This document shows, one piece after another, positions 10,189 to 19,939 of a DNA stretch of 64,000 bases. The stretch lies in contig NZ_CALIMF010000002.1 in the NCBI RefSeq assembly GCF_938028735.1, positions 1-64,000 of the forward strand. The letters are read 5' to 3'. The DNA comes from an uncultured Thermanaerothrix sp. (lineage in GTDB: Bacteria > Chloroflexota > Anaerolineae > Anaerolineales > Anaerolineaceae). Below the pieces are notes generated by a model. It had not been told where the DNA came from. It made no database searches and saw nothing but the letters and a program-made list of their open reading frames with translations. Every line of letters begins with the position of its first letter. The first letter of the stretch is position 1. A program made the position numbers and the translations under genes.

Positions 10189-10614
10189 ATGAGTCGGGGC
10201 TTGAATAAAGTCATGTTGATTGGCCATCTCGGCCGTGACCCAGAAATGCGTTATACGCCTTCAGGGCGACCCGTGACCACGTTTACCATTGCTACGACGC
10301 GCACCTGGAATACCTCCAACGGTGAACGCCACACTGAAACCGAGTGGTTCAACGTAGTAACCTGGGGAAACCTAGCTGAAATTTGCAAACAATATCTGAG
10401 TAAAGGCCAGCAAGTCTATGTGGAAGGACGGTTGCAAACGCGTCGCTGGGAAGATAGCGAGGGCAATAAACACACCTCCGTAGAAATCGTGGCTAACGAG
10501 ATGATGATCTTGGGCGAACGTCGCGAGCCCCTCTCAAACAATCATTTCACAGAGCCGCTGCAGAATACTCATAGTGCAGACGAAGAAATTGAAGAAGACG
10601 AATACCCTTTTTAG
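10189..10614 (+). CDS. ssb: Single-stranded DNA-binding protein
   Basis: LNKVMLIGHLGRDPEMRYTPSGRPVTTFTIAT; acidic C-terminal tail DEEIEEDEYPF. Confidence 0.96.
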   Translation: MSRGLNKVMLIGHLGRDPEMRYTPSGRPVTTFTIATTRTWNTSNGERHTETEWFNVVTWGNLAEICKQYLSKGQQVYVEGRLQTRRWEDSEGNKHTSVEIVANEMMILGERREPLSNNHFTEPLQNTHSADEEIEEDEYPF

Positions 10615-10625
10615 GAGTTTGAAGC

Positions 10626-10910
10626 ATGACCGACGTGGAATTAATTGAACATGAACAGGTAGCGGCTCCGCGCCGCTTTGCTGCACGACCCAAAATTTGT
10701 CAGTTTTGCGCCGACAAAAACGCTACCATTGATTACAAGCAGGTAGACTTACTGCGCCGTTTCCTTACCGAGGAAGGCAAAATCCGCCCGCGGCGTCAGA
10801 CAGGTACCTGCGCCAAACATCAGCGCCTGTTGGCCCGCGAAATCAAACGGGCTCGTCACTTGGCTTTGCTACCTTTTGTGGCTAAGGATCTGAGTGAGGG
10901 CTTGCTCTAA
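10626..10910 (+). CDS. rpsR: 30S ribosomal protein S18
   Basis: [61 protein letters not shown]. Confidence 0.95.
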   Translation: MTDVELIEHEQVAAPRRFAARPKICQFCADKNATIDYKQVDLLRRFLTEEGKIRPRRQTGTCAKHQRLLAREIKRARHLALLPFVAKDLSEGLL

Positions 10911-10929
10911 GTATATCGTTGGTCTCCCC

Positions 10930-10965
10930 AAGGGCATGTAGCCGACTGCGCATGCCCTTTATTTA
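10930..10965 (+). terminator. Intrinsic terminator after rpsR
   Basis: AAGGGCATG-N12-CATGCCCTT followed by TATTTAT. Confidence 0.65.
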
Positions 10966-10990
10966 TGTATGTCTCTTTTGAGGCTCACTC

Positions 10991-12310
10991 ATGGCAAAAA
11001 GAACAAAAACCAAAGTCGTCTCGCGTAGGCAACAAAGTCGGGTTGAGCGTGAACTGCGCAATCGCCGCCTCGTGTTATGGGGAACGCTAAGCGTCATTGC
11101 CCTCACTGTTTTAATAATCGTTTACGGGCTGCTGGATCAATTTGTCTTGCAACAGCAGCGTCCTGTGGCCCGGGTTGCCGGCAACCCCATCTCGCTAGCC
11201 GAATTGCAAAAACGCGTCAAGTTTGAGCGCTACCAGCTCATTCAAAGCATCACCACACTAGCTCAATATAAACAACTATTCAACTTTGATCCCGCTTCCC
11301 AAGCCTACTTTGACGCGCAGATTCAACAAAGTGTCTCTGCGCTCAACGATACCAATGCTCTGGGCTCAAAAGCCCTGGATGCATTGATCGAAGCCCGCAT
11401 CCTTGAGCACGAAGCAGCCTCACTGGGGATTGCTGTGAGTGAGGAGGAAATCACCCAGGCCATCCAGGAAGCCTTTGGATATTATCCTCACGGAACACCC
11501 ACCCCGATTCCTACGAATACCCCATATGCAACCGCTACCCTAAATGCCCTCCAACGGACTCTCATCCCCCCCACTGCTACGCCCACGGCCACCCTCACTC
11601 CCACCGAAGGGCCAACCTCGACACCGGTGCCAACCAGCACGCCAACGGCCACCCCAGACTCCAACGTAACCCCAACCCCCACAGAGACTCCTGTTCCCAC
11701 CCCAACGCCCCTCACCGAAGAGGGTTTTCGCACCAGTTACACCCAATATTTAGAGGGACTAACCTCAGCCACAGGATTGAGTGAGGCCGACCTACGAGCG
11801 CTCTTCAAAGCGTTCCTGTTGCGGGATAGGCTTATGAAGAAATTGGAAGCCGAAATTCCTTATGAAGAGGAACAGGTATGGGCGCGACACATTCTGGTTA
11901 AGACCGAGGAAGAGGCCAAAAGGGTTTTGGATCGCCTCACTGCAGGGGAAGATTGGGTCAAAATTGCTGCCGAGGTCTCTCAGGATACCAGTAACAAGGA
12001 CCGTGGGGGAGACTTGGGGTGGTTTGGCAGAGGCGAAATGACCCAGGCCTTTGAAGATGCTGCTTTTGCTCTGACCGAGATTGGTCAGATCAGTCAACCA
12101 GTCCAAACAGAGTATGGGTGGCACATTATCCAGCTCCTGGGACGGGAGGTGCGCCCCATCTCCGCCGACCGCCGCCAACAATTACTGAATCAGAAATATA
12201 AGGAGTGGCTCGACGGTAAGAAAACCGAGCTCAAAGTTGAGCGCTATGACAGTGTCTGGCAGAGCAAACTACCCGCCGAACCCACCCTGCCCCCTGGCAT
12301 CCTTCAATAA
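10991..12310 (+). CDS. Parvulin-type peptidylprolyl isomerase (PrsA/SurA-like), membrane anchored, with Thr/Pro-rich insertion
   Basis: N-terminal [21 protein letters not shown]...[12 protein letters not shown]...[27 protein letters not shown] repeats in the middle. Confidence 0.9.
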   Translation: MAKRTKTKVVSRRQQSRVERELRNRRLVLWGTLSVIALTVLIIVYGLLDQFVLQQQRPVARVAGNPISLAELQKRVKFERYQLIQSITTLAQYKQLFNFDPASQAYFDAQIQQSVSALNDTNALGSKALDALIEARILEHEAASLGIAVSEEEITQAIQEAFGYYPHGTPTPIPTNTPYATATLNALQRTLIPPTATPTATLTPTEGPTSTPVPTSTPTATPDSNVTPTPTETPVPTPTPLTEEGFRTSYTQYLEGLTSATGLSEADLRALFKAFLLRDRLMKKLEAEIPYEEEQVWARHILVKTEEEAKRVLDRLTAGEDWVKIAAEVSQDTSNKDRGGDLGWFGRGEMTQAFEDAAFALTEIGQISQPVQTEYGWHIIQLLGREVRPISADRRQQLLNQKYKEWLDGKKTELKVERYDSVWQSKLPAEPTLPPGILQ

Positions 12311-12322
12311 AATTTGGATCAC

Positions 12323-12360
12323 AAAACAGCCCTCGTTCAGATTGCGAGGGTTGTTTTTTC
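12323..12360 (+). terminator. Intrinsic terminator after the parvulin gene
   Basis: AACAGCCCTCG-loop-CGAGGGTTGTTTTTT. Confidence 0.7.
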
Positions 12361-12385
12361 CTTCTTCTCCTCTTTTCAAGCTGGT

Positions 12386-15300
12386 TCAGACCAGCACTTC
12401 AGCCAAGTTTTCTAGACGCAATGAGATCACCTGACTGGTCATGTCTTTCCCCATGGTCACTCCATAAATCACATCTGCCGTTTGTACGGTGTTGCGATTA
12501 TGGGTGATAACGATAAACTGAGTCTCCTGACTTAATTCCTTGAGCAAGTCGCAGAAACGGCCAACATTAGCCTCATCTAGCATGGCATCCACCTCGTCCA
12601 GGATGCAGAACGGCGGAGGGGAGACTTTCAGCAAGGAAAACACCAGTGCCACCGAGGTCAAACTACGTTCTCCTCCAGATAGTAGGGCTAAGCCTTGTTC
12701 ACGTCTGCCAGGTAAACGCACTTCAATTTCAATGCCCGACTCCCCTGGTTGAGATTCATCCTCCAAATACAAACGTGCCTCCCCACCCCCAAACAAACGC
12801 ACAAAATTCTGCTGAAATTCGCGTGCTACGGCCTTGAAGGTCCTCATAAAGGCCTCTCTAATCAATCCGTCTAGTTCCGCTATGATCTCGCGCACGTCAC
12901 TCTCGGCTTTTTTCAGGTCCTCCATCTGACCGCGCAAGTAATCATAGCGCGTCTTAAGTTCCTGATACTCTTTTAGCAGATCGGGGGAAATATGCCCAAT
13001 ACGTTTCAACTGGCTTCGATAACGGGCGATGCTCTCCTCAATATCCGGGGGCAATTGTTGAAGTGCTGGCAGGGCTTCTACCATGCCATTAAGAGGTAGA
13101 GGCTCCTGGCCGGCGACTGTTTCAATGTAGGTGAAGGACACCAGCCCCAAATCCTCCTCGATGCGCCGTTGTAAAGAAGCCAATGCTTCTTCCTCGCGCG
13201 CATGCTCAAGTTGGGCCTGTTGCGCTTGCTTTTCAAGAAAAGCAAGTTGTTGTTGCTGAGCACGCCACTCCGCCGTGACTCGCTCCTGCTCAGTCTGGAG
13301 GCGACGATATTCGGCTTCCAAAGGCACCCATTGCTCCCGCAATTCAACTTCCATCCGTTCAAATTCATTCAGACGGAGTTGAAGGCCCTCCGCTTCTTGC
13401 TCCAAAGCAACTAAAGCCGATTGGGTCTGAAGCATCCTCGCTTCCAGTTCATTCAGGCGGGATGTTGTGCGCTGCAGGGCTTGCTGGTAATCACTCAGAC
13501 GCTGGGATAGGTGATTTAGGCGTTGCGTGGCCATCCGCTCTACCGACCGCCAATGATTTATTTGGTCCTTAAGCGTCCCCACCGCCAGCGCTTGGATGGC
13601 CACATTGACCTGCTCTAGCTGTGTCTGCAATTCTTTTATTTCCATTTGTGCAGTTTGGGCACTTTGTTCCAGAGCCTGCATTTGCTGCTCAATCACAGCC
13701 CTCTGGGCCTCCGTCTGACGCAGAGTCTCTTCCGCGCGTTGCAAATCCTCTTCCTGGCGGCGCATCCGTCCCACGAAGCCTTCATATTCTCGCCGTCTCT
13801 GCTCCAATTCTCCGCGCAGACGCTTGAGTTCACGCTCGACCGCCACGCGTTCGTTCTCCAGCCGCGCCAGTTCGGCCTCTCGGACAGCCCTACTCTGCCC
13901 AAAAGAGGCCATTTTCTGTTCCAGCCGTTGTAGCGTTGCCTGAAGCTCACGCTGTCGCCGACTCCGCGAGATCAACATGGCACGTTGATCTAGACCAGCA
14001 ATGATCATGCCATCTGCAGTAAAAACTTCGCCCTGGAGGGTTACCAATCGTCCCCCCGCCGGGAGAGCGTCCCACAAATGGCTAGCATCACGGCGGTGGC
14101 GAACTATCCAGGTGTTTTCCAAAAGCGTCTGAAGTACTTCTTGATTGATGGTCCCCACCTGTACAAAATCAATCGCCCGCCCGAGACAGGCCTCATCATT
14201 AGGAAAGGTAGCCTTGAGCCCAGAGGTCTTCTTTCGCCCAAGCAATAGAATCACACGTCCCTTCTCGTGGCCCTCCAAAAATGCCAGTACTGCCTCTGCG
14301 GACTCCGGGTCTTCTAGTACCAAGCCCTCAATGCGCTCTCCCAACGCCGCGGCAATAGCCCGTTCGTAGTCCGGGGCAATGCTCAGGATTTGACTTAGAC
14401 GTTGAACACGCCCTGGCAATCGTCCATCTTGGATGGCGCGGAGCAATGTCTGGGTACCTTGGCTTAATCCATCAAAGGTTGCCTCAGCTTGCTCAAGCAC
14501 AGAAAGTTCTGCACGGGCTTTCAAAATGGCGGCTTCAACAGCATCTTGTTCCTTCTGAAACCCCCTTAGCGCTTCACGCGCTGCCTCAAGGTGCTGCAAA
14601 AGAGCCCCCAACTCTGTAGAAAGTTCGCGGACCCTGGTTTCCAGCGCCTCTACCCCTTGGCGTCGCTGAGCCAATCGTTCTTTTACATCCTCTAGAACCT
14701 GAAGATGTTCCCCTTTCTGCTGTGTAGCGCGTTTGATTTGATCCTGCAGGTCAGAAAGTCGGCGTTTATAAGATTCGTATTCAACTTCATAGGCATACTG
14801 GCGCTTTGCCAGCCCGCTCAGCGTCACTTGAAGCGAATTTTTCTGTACGATCAATGCTCGTTCCTCAGATTCCCGACTTTCGAGTTGCTGACTCAGGGCT
14901 CGAATCTCTCGCTGGGCCGCACCTAACTCAGCCTGAACTTGCTCATGCTCACGTTGCAGGGCTAGAATCTGCACCTGGATCTCAGTGCGTTCGGCTTCCA
15001 AGCGCTCCCGATCTGTGACGATGCTCTGCTGCTGAGTCAACAAAGCTGCGCGACGTTCCTCAAGCACAGCGGCACTCCGCTCCAATTGGGTCTTCTCACG
15101 CTCCAGCCTTAGCGCGCGTTCTTTCAAAGCCTCGATTTGAGATCCTACCTCAGTCCATGCTTCGCGAATTTCCTTGAGACGATTTTCCTGTTCTTCAGTG
15201 CGCGCGCGTTGCTCGGCTAAACGTTGCTCAATCTTGCGAACAGTCTCCCGGCTTTGAACCACCCGTTGTTGGCTTTGGAACCAGTGGTACCCATACCATT

Positions 15301-15988
15301 CCCGCAATAGTAATTTCAGATCCGCAGAAATACGCTCATACTCCTGGGCTCGCTGTGCCTGTCGCTCAAGGCTCTTCACACGTGGCTCGAGTTCGACCAG
15401 GATGTCTTGAACGCGCTCTAAATTACGGCGTGTAGCATCCAGGCGATTGAGGGCTTCCTCCCGTCGAATACGATAAAGCCCAACTCCCGCCGCTTCTTCA
15501 AAGAAACGCCGCCGCTCCTCAGGGCGCAACGAGAGAGCGGCATCTATTAACCCTTGTCCGATGATCGTATAGGTGCGCTCTGAAAGCCCGGCGCGTGAAA
15601 GTAGCTCAGTAATCTCTTTTAGGCGGACGCGTTGCCCGTTGAGTAGATACTCGTTCTGACCATCTCGATAAGCCCGCCGGGTAATACTGATCTCGCTAAA
15701 TTCGAGGGGTAACCATTGATCCTCATTATCAAAAACGATGCTTGCCAGCGCCATTCCAGCCCGTGGACGATGCTCCGAGCCCGAAAAGATCATGTCCTCA
15801 GTTTTGCGTGCCCGCAATAGTGAAAAAGACTGTTCGCCCAATACCCAACGAATGGCATCCGCAATATTTGACTTCCCCGATCCATTCGGCCCTACGATAG
15901 CCGTAATGCGCCCAGGAAACTCAAACAAAATGCGTGAGGCAAAAGTTTTATACCCTTGCAATTCCAACGACTTAAGCCGAGAAGCCAT
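12386..15988 (-). CDS. smc: Chromosome segregation protein SMC
   Basis: GPNGSGKSNIADAIRWVLGEQS, coiled coils, hinge, LLSGGERSLTSVALVFSLLKVSPPPFCILDEVDAMLDEANV. Start placed at MASRLKSLELQGYKTF (15988), not the ORF-track start. Confidence 0.96.
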   Translation of the reverse strand: MASRLKSLELQGYKTFASRILFEFPGRITAIVGPNGSGKSNIADAIRWVLGEQSFSLLRARKTEDMIFSGSEHRPRAGMALASIVFDNEDQWLPLEFSEISITRRAYRDGQNEYLLNGQRVRLKEITELLSRAGLSERTYTIIGQGLIDAALSLRPEERRRFFEEAAGVGLYRIRREEALNRLDATRRNLERVQDILVELEPRVKSLERQAQRAQEYERISADLKLLLREWYGYHWFQSQQRVVQSRETVRKIEQRLAEQRARTEEQENRLKEIREAWTEVGSQIEALKERALRLEREKTQLERSAAVLEERRAALLTQQQSIVTDRERLEAERTEIQVQILALQREHEQVQAELGAAQREIRALSQQLESRESEERALIVQKNSLQVTLSGLAKRQYAYEVEYESYKRRLSDLQDQIKRATQQKGEHLQVLEDVKERLAQRRQGVEALETRVRELSTELGALLQHLEAAREALRGFQKEQDAVEAAILKARAELSVLEQAEATFDGLSQGTQTLLRAIQDGRLPGRVQRLSQILSIAPDYERAIAAALGERIEGLVLEDPESAEAVLAFLEGHEKGRVILLLGRKKTSGLKATFPNDEACLGRAIDFVQVGTINQEVLQTLLENTWIVRHRRDASHLWDALPAGGRLVTLQGEVFTADGMIIAGLDQRAMLISRSRRQRELQATLQRLEQKMASFGQSRAVREAELARLENERVAVERELKRLRGELEQRRREYEGFVGRMRRQEEDLQRAEETLRQTEAQRAVIEQQMQALEQSAQTAQMEIKELQTQLEQVNVAIQALAVGTLKDQINHWRSVERMATQRLNHLSQRLSDYQQALQRTTSRLNELEARMLQTQSALVALEQEAEGLQLRLNEFERMEVELREQWVPLEAEYRRLQTEQERVTAEWRAQQQQLAFLEKQAQQAQLEHAREEEALASLQRRIEEDLGLVSFTYIETVAGQEPLPLNGMVEALPALQQLPPDIEESIARYRSQLKRIGHISPDLLKEYQELKTRYDYLRGQMEDLKKAESDVREIIAELDGLIREAFMRTFKAVAREFQQNFVRLFGGGEARLYLEDESQPGESGIEIEVRLPGRREQGLALLSGGERSLTSVALVFSLLKVSPPPFCILDEVDAMLDEANVGRFCDLLKELSQETQFIVITHNRNTVQTADVIYGVTMGKDMTSQVISLRLENLAEVLV

Positions 15989-16007
15989 AGACAGCGCTTT
16001 CACTCCT

Positions 16008-16739
16008 TCAGGACATGGTTTCGGAAACGATGCCCAACCGCCGAATCGCATCGCGCGCTGCCGACTTAGTGGCTGCGTGTTTGCTTGACCCACTGCCCCA
16101 ACCACATACTTTGCCGTTGATCAATACCTCTACTTCAAACACTTTGGCGTGCTCAGGACCGTAGACATTACGGGTCACATAGCGCGGCGCAGCCAACCCC
16201 TGTGACTGTGCCCACTCCTGTAACAGGCTCTTGGGGTCTTCGATACGATGATGTAGAAGAACATCCTCTGCGGCTTCCTCCAGAAAGGGGGCGAGGAAGG
16301 CTTCTACCACTTCAAGGCCCTGATCCAAGTACAACGCCCCAATGAGCGCCTCAAAAGTATCGCAGAGCAAAGAAGGGCGATCTCTTCCGCCGGCCTGGGC
16401 TTCACCTCGCCCCAAACGCATAGCCCGCCCCAGTTCAATCCGCCGCGCAAACTCGGCCAGTTGCTCGGTATGTACCAAGGCCGAACGCATGCGGGTAAGA
16501 TCACCTTCGGGCATCTCGGGGTAACGATGGTAAAGCCACACCGCCACCAAGAAATCCAGCACGGCATCCCCTAAAAACTCCAGACGCTCATTGTCTTCAA
16601 GCGCTTCAGGATGCTCATTGAGATAGGAACGGTGAGTCAACGCGCGGCTAAGCAGTAGCCAATCTTTAAAGTTTAAATTTAGACGTTTGGCCAGTTCCTG
16701 AGGGGACTCCACTTTTTCCATGGGGGTCTCGTTTCCCAT
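16008..16739 (-). CDS. rnc: Ribonuclease III
   Basis: NERLEFLGDAVLDFLVAVWLY, dsRBD C-terminal region. Confidence 0.95.
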   Translation of the reverse strand: MGNETPMEKVESPQELAKRLNLNFKDWLLLSRALTHRSYLNEHPEALEDNERLEFLGDAVLDFLVAVWLYHRYPEMPEGDLTRMRSALVHTEQLAEFARRIELGRAMRLGRGEAQAGGRDRPSLLCDTFEALIGALYLDQGLEVVEAFLAPFLEEAAEDVLLHHRIEDPKSLLQEWAQSQGLAAPRYVTRNVYGPEHAKVFEVEVLINGKVCGWGSGSSKHAATKSAARDAIRRLGIVSETMS

Positions 16740-16822
16740 GTTTTACCTCCTCGGAACCCGAGAAGCGCAAACCTCCTACCCGGTTGGAGTAAGTGAGTTG
16801 CGTTCCGCCGGTTCCCATCACC

Positions 16823-17926
16823 TTAAGATGCGTATTTCAAACCTGAGCCAGTCATGATCAGAACAATGGGCTCCGGTAACTGTGCGTCTAAGCGCTCCAG
16901 CGCTGCCCAGGTCAACGCGCTGGTCGGCTCGACATAGATTCCGCTATGACATAATGTGATAAAAGCACGTTCAATTTCAGCCTCGTCAACCGCCAGAAAA
17001 GTGCCTTGATCCGGCCCAATCTCCTTGAACAAAGCCTCCATACGCACAGGCTGGCGCACCCGCACCCCCTCAGCTAGGGTTGGACGCTCCTCCACATCAT
17101 CACGGATATCTCGGCCCCCTCGTTGTTCAAAGGCCGCGACAACCGGCGCACATGCTGCTGCTTGAACCCCCACAAAATAGGGCAATTGAGGGATTCCCCC
17201 CCCTTGCCGTAGTGCTTGGAATCCCCGCACTAAACCCAGCAGAAGCCCTCCATGTCCCACCGGGGCGATAACTGTCCCGGGCATGCGTTGTCCTAACTGT
17301 TCCCACACCTCATAAGCAATTGTGGCAATGCCAGGCAAACCAAAAGGCAGATAAGCATGGCTGGCATAAACAGCACCTTGCCGAACAACCTCCAGTACGG
17401 CCTGCGCAGCCGCCGACCGTGGGCCAGGCACACGAATGAGAGTCGCTCCATAACGCTCTATCTGCAAGCGCTTGGGCCCTGAAGCACTTTCTGGCACATA
17501 AACCACGGCGCGCAAACCGGCCCGTGCGGCATAAGCCGCAAAAGAGGCCCCAGCATTCCCAGAAGAGTCCTCAACTGCTTCTGTCACTCCGCGCGCACGT
17601 AACCAGCTTACCAGCACAGCACTTCCACGGTCTTTATACGAACCGCTCGGATTGAGCGACTCGAGTTTCAGATGAACCGTATGGCCTCGATAGGATTGAG
17701 GGACCAGAGGAGTATTCCCCTCACCTAGCCAAAACACCCCCGCCCCTGGAGGCAGGGCTAATGCCATCCAGAATCGCCACAGGCCAGGGAGATCATTACG
17801 CAGGGTGCCCCAATCAAGAAGGGGCGGGGCATCAAAATCGTAAATGCCACCACAACGGATACACCGATAGGGAACCCCTTGTTCAGGATAGGGTTGACCG
17901 CACTGTGTGCATATGACTCGCCCCAT
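16823..17926 (-). CDS. thrC: Threonine synthase-like PLP-dependent enzyme with N-terminal Zn ribbon
   Basis: CTQCGQPYPEQGVPYRCIRCGG; ESLNPSGSYKDRGSAVLVSW; DSSGNAGASFAAYAARAG. Start at MGRVICTQ. Confidence 0.85.
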   Translation of the reverse strand: MGRVICTQCGQPYPEQGVPYRCIRCGGIYDFDAPPLLDWGTLRNDLPGLWRFWMALALPPGAGVFWLGEGNTPLVPQSYRGHTVHLKLESLNPSGSYKDRGSAVLVSWLRARGVTEAVEDSSGNAGASFAAYAARAGLRAVVYVPESASGPKRLQIERYGATLIRVPGPRSAAAQAVLEVVRQGAVYASHAYLPFGLPGIATIAYEVWEQLGQRMPGTVIAPVGHGGLLLGLVRGFQALRQGGGIPQLPYFVGVQAAACAPVVAAFEQRGGRDIRDDVEERPTLAEGVRVRQPVRMEALFKEIGPDQGTFLAVDEAEIERAFITLCHSGIYVEPTSALTWAALERLDAQLPEPIVLIMTGSGLKYAS

Positions 17927-17930
17927 GGGT

Positions 17931-18635
17931 TTACTCCCCCCGCTCCGGGTGATAGTGCCCTTCGACCCAAGTCTCACCCAAAGGGCCTATTTCTTTTTTC
18001 CAAACGGGCACAATCTCTTTGAGACGATCAATTCCATAACGTGCTGCCTCGAAGACGCCCATATCCCGATGAGCGGCTGCACAAGCGATTGCCACCGTTG
18101 GGCTACCGGGTTGAAGCCTCCCCACACGTTGGATCATAGCAATCCCTTCTACATTCGGCCAGCGCTGGCGGATCTCATCGGCGATCTGACGCATTTTGGC
18201 TTCGGCCATGGGGATATAGGCCTCATACTCGAGAGCAACCGTCTGATGAGGATTGCCACGTTGCGTTTCTCCGCGCACAATGCCAGTAAACACACAGACA
18301 GCGCCCGTATTAGGCTGAACGATCTGAGCCACCAGCACATTCAGATCAAAAGCCTCATCTGTAACCGCTACAATGGTGGGGGACAATGCCCCCCCACTAA
18401 CCGGAGGGAAAAGAGCCACCTCTGCCCCATCCTCAAGAAGATCCCCATCATCTGCAAAAACCTGATTCACCGCCACGATGATATTGTCCAACCTTGAGCC
18501 CAATTCTGGATAACGATTCTGCAGAACCTGTTTCAGATCCCGCACGGATGAGCCCTGGGGAAGAGAGAACGCCAGATGATTCTGCCCTACTGCCTCGCGC
18601 AGATGAGCAAAAAGAAGCACTCGGATATGGACCAA
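17931..18635 (-). CDS. Fused molybdopterin synthase MoaD-MoaE
   Basis: N-terminal MoaD ubiquitin-like domain ending PPVSGG, followed directly by MoaE (TGAVCVFTGIVRGETQRG..LEYEAYIPMAEAKM). In-frame TTG at 18635 preceded by GAGGAG gives a start outside moaC; the ORF track starts at 18701. Confidence 0.88.
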   Translation of the reverse strand: MVHIRVLLFAHLREAVGQNHLAFSLPQGSSVRDLKQVLQNRYPELGSRLDNIIVAVNQVFADDGDLLEDGAEVALFPPVSGGALSPTIVAVTDEAFDLNVLVAQIVQPNTGAVCVFTGIVRGETQRGNPHQTVALEYEAYIPMAEAKMRQIADEIRQRWPNVEGIAMIQRVGRLQPGSPTVAIACAAAHRDMGVFEAARYGIDRLKEIVPVWKKEIGPLGETWVEGHYHPERGE

Positions 18636-18657
18636 GGATATCTCCTCGTGCTGTGGG

Positions 18658-19140
18658 TTATTCGTTGATGACATCACCACTTTGTCCACCGTGTTTTTCA
18701 ACTAGGCGAATATTGGTAATTTGCGCTGTCTTCTCAACCGCTTTCACCATGTCATACACAGTCAAAGCGCTAACCGCCACTGCGGTTAACACTTCCATCT
18801 CTACACCTGTTTTAGCAGTTGTGCGAGCTGTTGCCGTGATAATAACACCAGGAAGCGCATCTTCAAGAGACACGTGAACATCCACCTGATCCAAGGGCAA
18901 TGGATGACACAAAGGGATTAATTCTGCAGTGCGCTTGGCTGCCATGATTCCGGCCACCTGAGCCACGGCCAATACATCGCCTTTCTTCATCAATCCCTGC
19001 CGGATCAAAGTCAGCGTCTCGGGCTTAAGTCTGACCTCGCCCTTCGCGACAGCAACCCGCACCGTCTCGGGCTTGGCAGAAACATCCACCATATGCGCCC
19101 GACCTTGCTCATCTAGATGGGTTAGCGCCTTTTCACTCAT
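18658..19140 (-). CDS. moaC: Cyclic pyranopterin monophosphate synthase MoaC
   Basis: [54 protein letters not shown]. Confidence 0.95.
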   Translation of the reverse strand: MSEKALTHLDEQGRAHMVDVSAKPETVRVAVAKGEVRLKPETLTLIRQGLMKKGDVLAVAQVAGIMAAKRTAELIPLCHPLPLDQVDVHVSLEDALPGVIITATARTTAKTGVEMEVLTAVAVSALTVYDMVKAVEKTAQITNIRLVEKHGGQSGDVINE

Positions 19141-19233
19141 ATACTCTAATTATACCCAATTGGGACAGAGGCCTCAGCATTTGCTTTTACTACCTACGAC
19201 ACCTATTCACGCCTAGAAGAGGGCCCATGAAGC

Positions 19234-19257
19234 AAGTCAAAAAGTACTTCTTGACTT
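19234..19257. promoter_or_regulatory. Operator-like 24-bp palindrome in front of the sugar cluster
   Basis: AAGTCAAAAAGTACTTCTTGACTT is self-complementary at 11 of 12 base-pair positions; it abuts TTGACA (19258-19263) and TATAAT (19283-19288). Confidence 0.6.
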
Positions 19258-19288
19258 TTGACACTAACTTTTGACAATATGCTATAAT
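19258..19288 (+). promoter_or_regulatory. Sigma70-like promoter of the sugar cluster
   Basis: TTGACA 19258-19263, TATAAT 19283-19288 (long 19-nt spacer). Confidence 0.4.
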
Positions 19289-19324
19289 TTTCTAAATAAA
19301 AATTGCACCAACGGAGGTTCTTTT

Positions 19325-19915
19325 ATGGCTTCCCTTCCCGAACTGATTGCTCAAATTGGGCAGAGGATGTTTGAACGAAAACTTACTGATATGTCAGGGG
19401 GAAATATTAGTGCCCGTGATGGAAACACACTTTACATCACTCCCAAATTCAGCGGAAGTCGCCACCATTGGCAACTCTCTCCAGAAGATATTTTAAGTGG
19501 CCCCCTTAATCTTACCTACTGGCAACAACAACCCCTTTTCTCACGAGAAGGTAAAGCCCACTTGTTAATCTACAAAACCTTCCCCGAGGCTCAAGCGGTT
19601 ATTCACGCCCACCCATTTCACGTCCTCCCCTTTTGCACAGTATCTCGCCCCATTCCTCCAGTGTTGGAAAATACCCAAAAATTTGGCGTCATTGAGGTAA
19701 TACCACCAGCACCTGCCCACAGTCAGGAATTAGCAGATAATATAGTGCTGGGTCTGCGAGGCAAAGAAGCCCGTATTCGACAGCACGCAGCGGCTGTGCT
19801 TATCCCGCAGCACGGTATCATTGTGGCTGCCAAGGATTTGTGGGCTGCCATTGACACTGTGGAACGAATTGATTGGAACGCCTGGTGCATTTTAGCCAGC
19901 AAATGGCTGGATTAG
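19325..19915 (+). CDS. Class II aldolase/adducin family protein
   Basis: LTDMSGGNISARDGN, HAHPFH, IPQHGIIVAAKDL; ggagg RBS before ATG 19325. Confidence 0.85.
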   Translation: MASLPELIAQIGQRMFERKLTDMSGGNISARDGNTLYITPKFSGSRHHWQLSPEDILSGPLNLTYWQQQPLFSREGKAHLLIYKTFPEAQAVIHAHPFHVLPFCTVSRPIPPVLENTQKFGVIEVIPPAPAHSQELADNIVLGLRGKEARIRQHAAAVLIPQHGIIVAAKDLWAAIDTVERIDWNAWCILASKWLD

Positions 19916-19939
19916 ATGATCCAAGAGAGGTAGCCATTA

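Noticed and set aside
11496-11720. Short repeated units considered as CRISPR or tandem DNA repeat
   Set aside because: Repeats are degenerate ACNCCN codons encoding a TP linker; no constant repeat/spacer spacing.
11488-11733. Val/Gly-rich minus-strand ORFs (11488-11733 and 11540-11746)
   Set aside because: Antisense shadow of the Thr/Pro repeat in the parvulin gene; low complexity.
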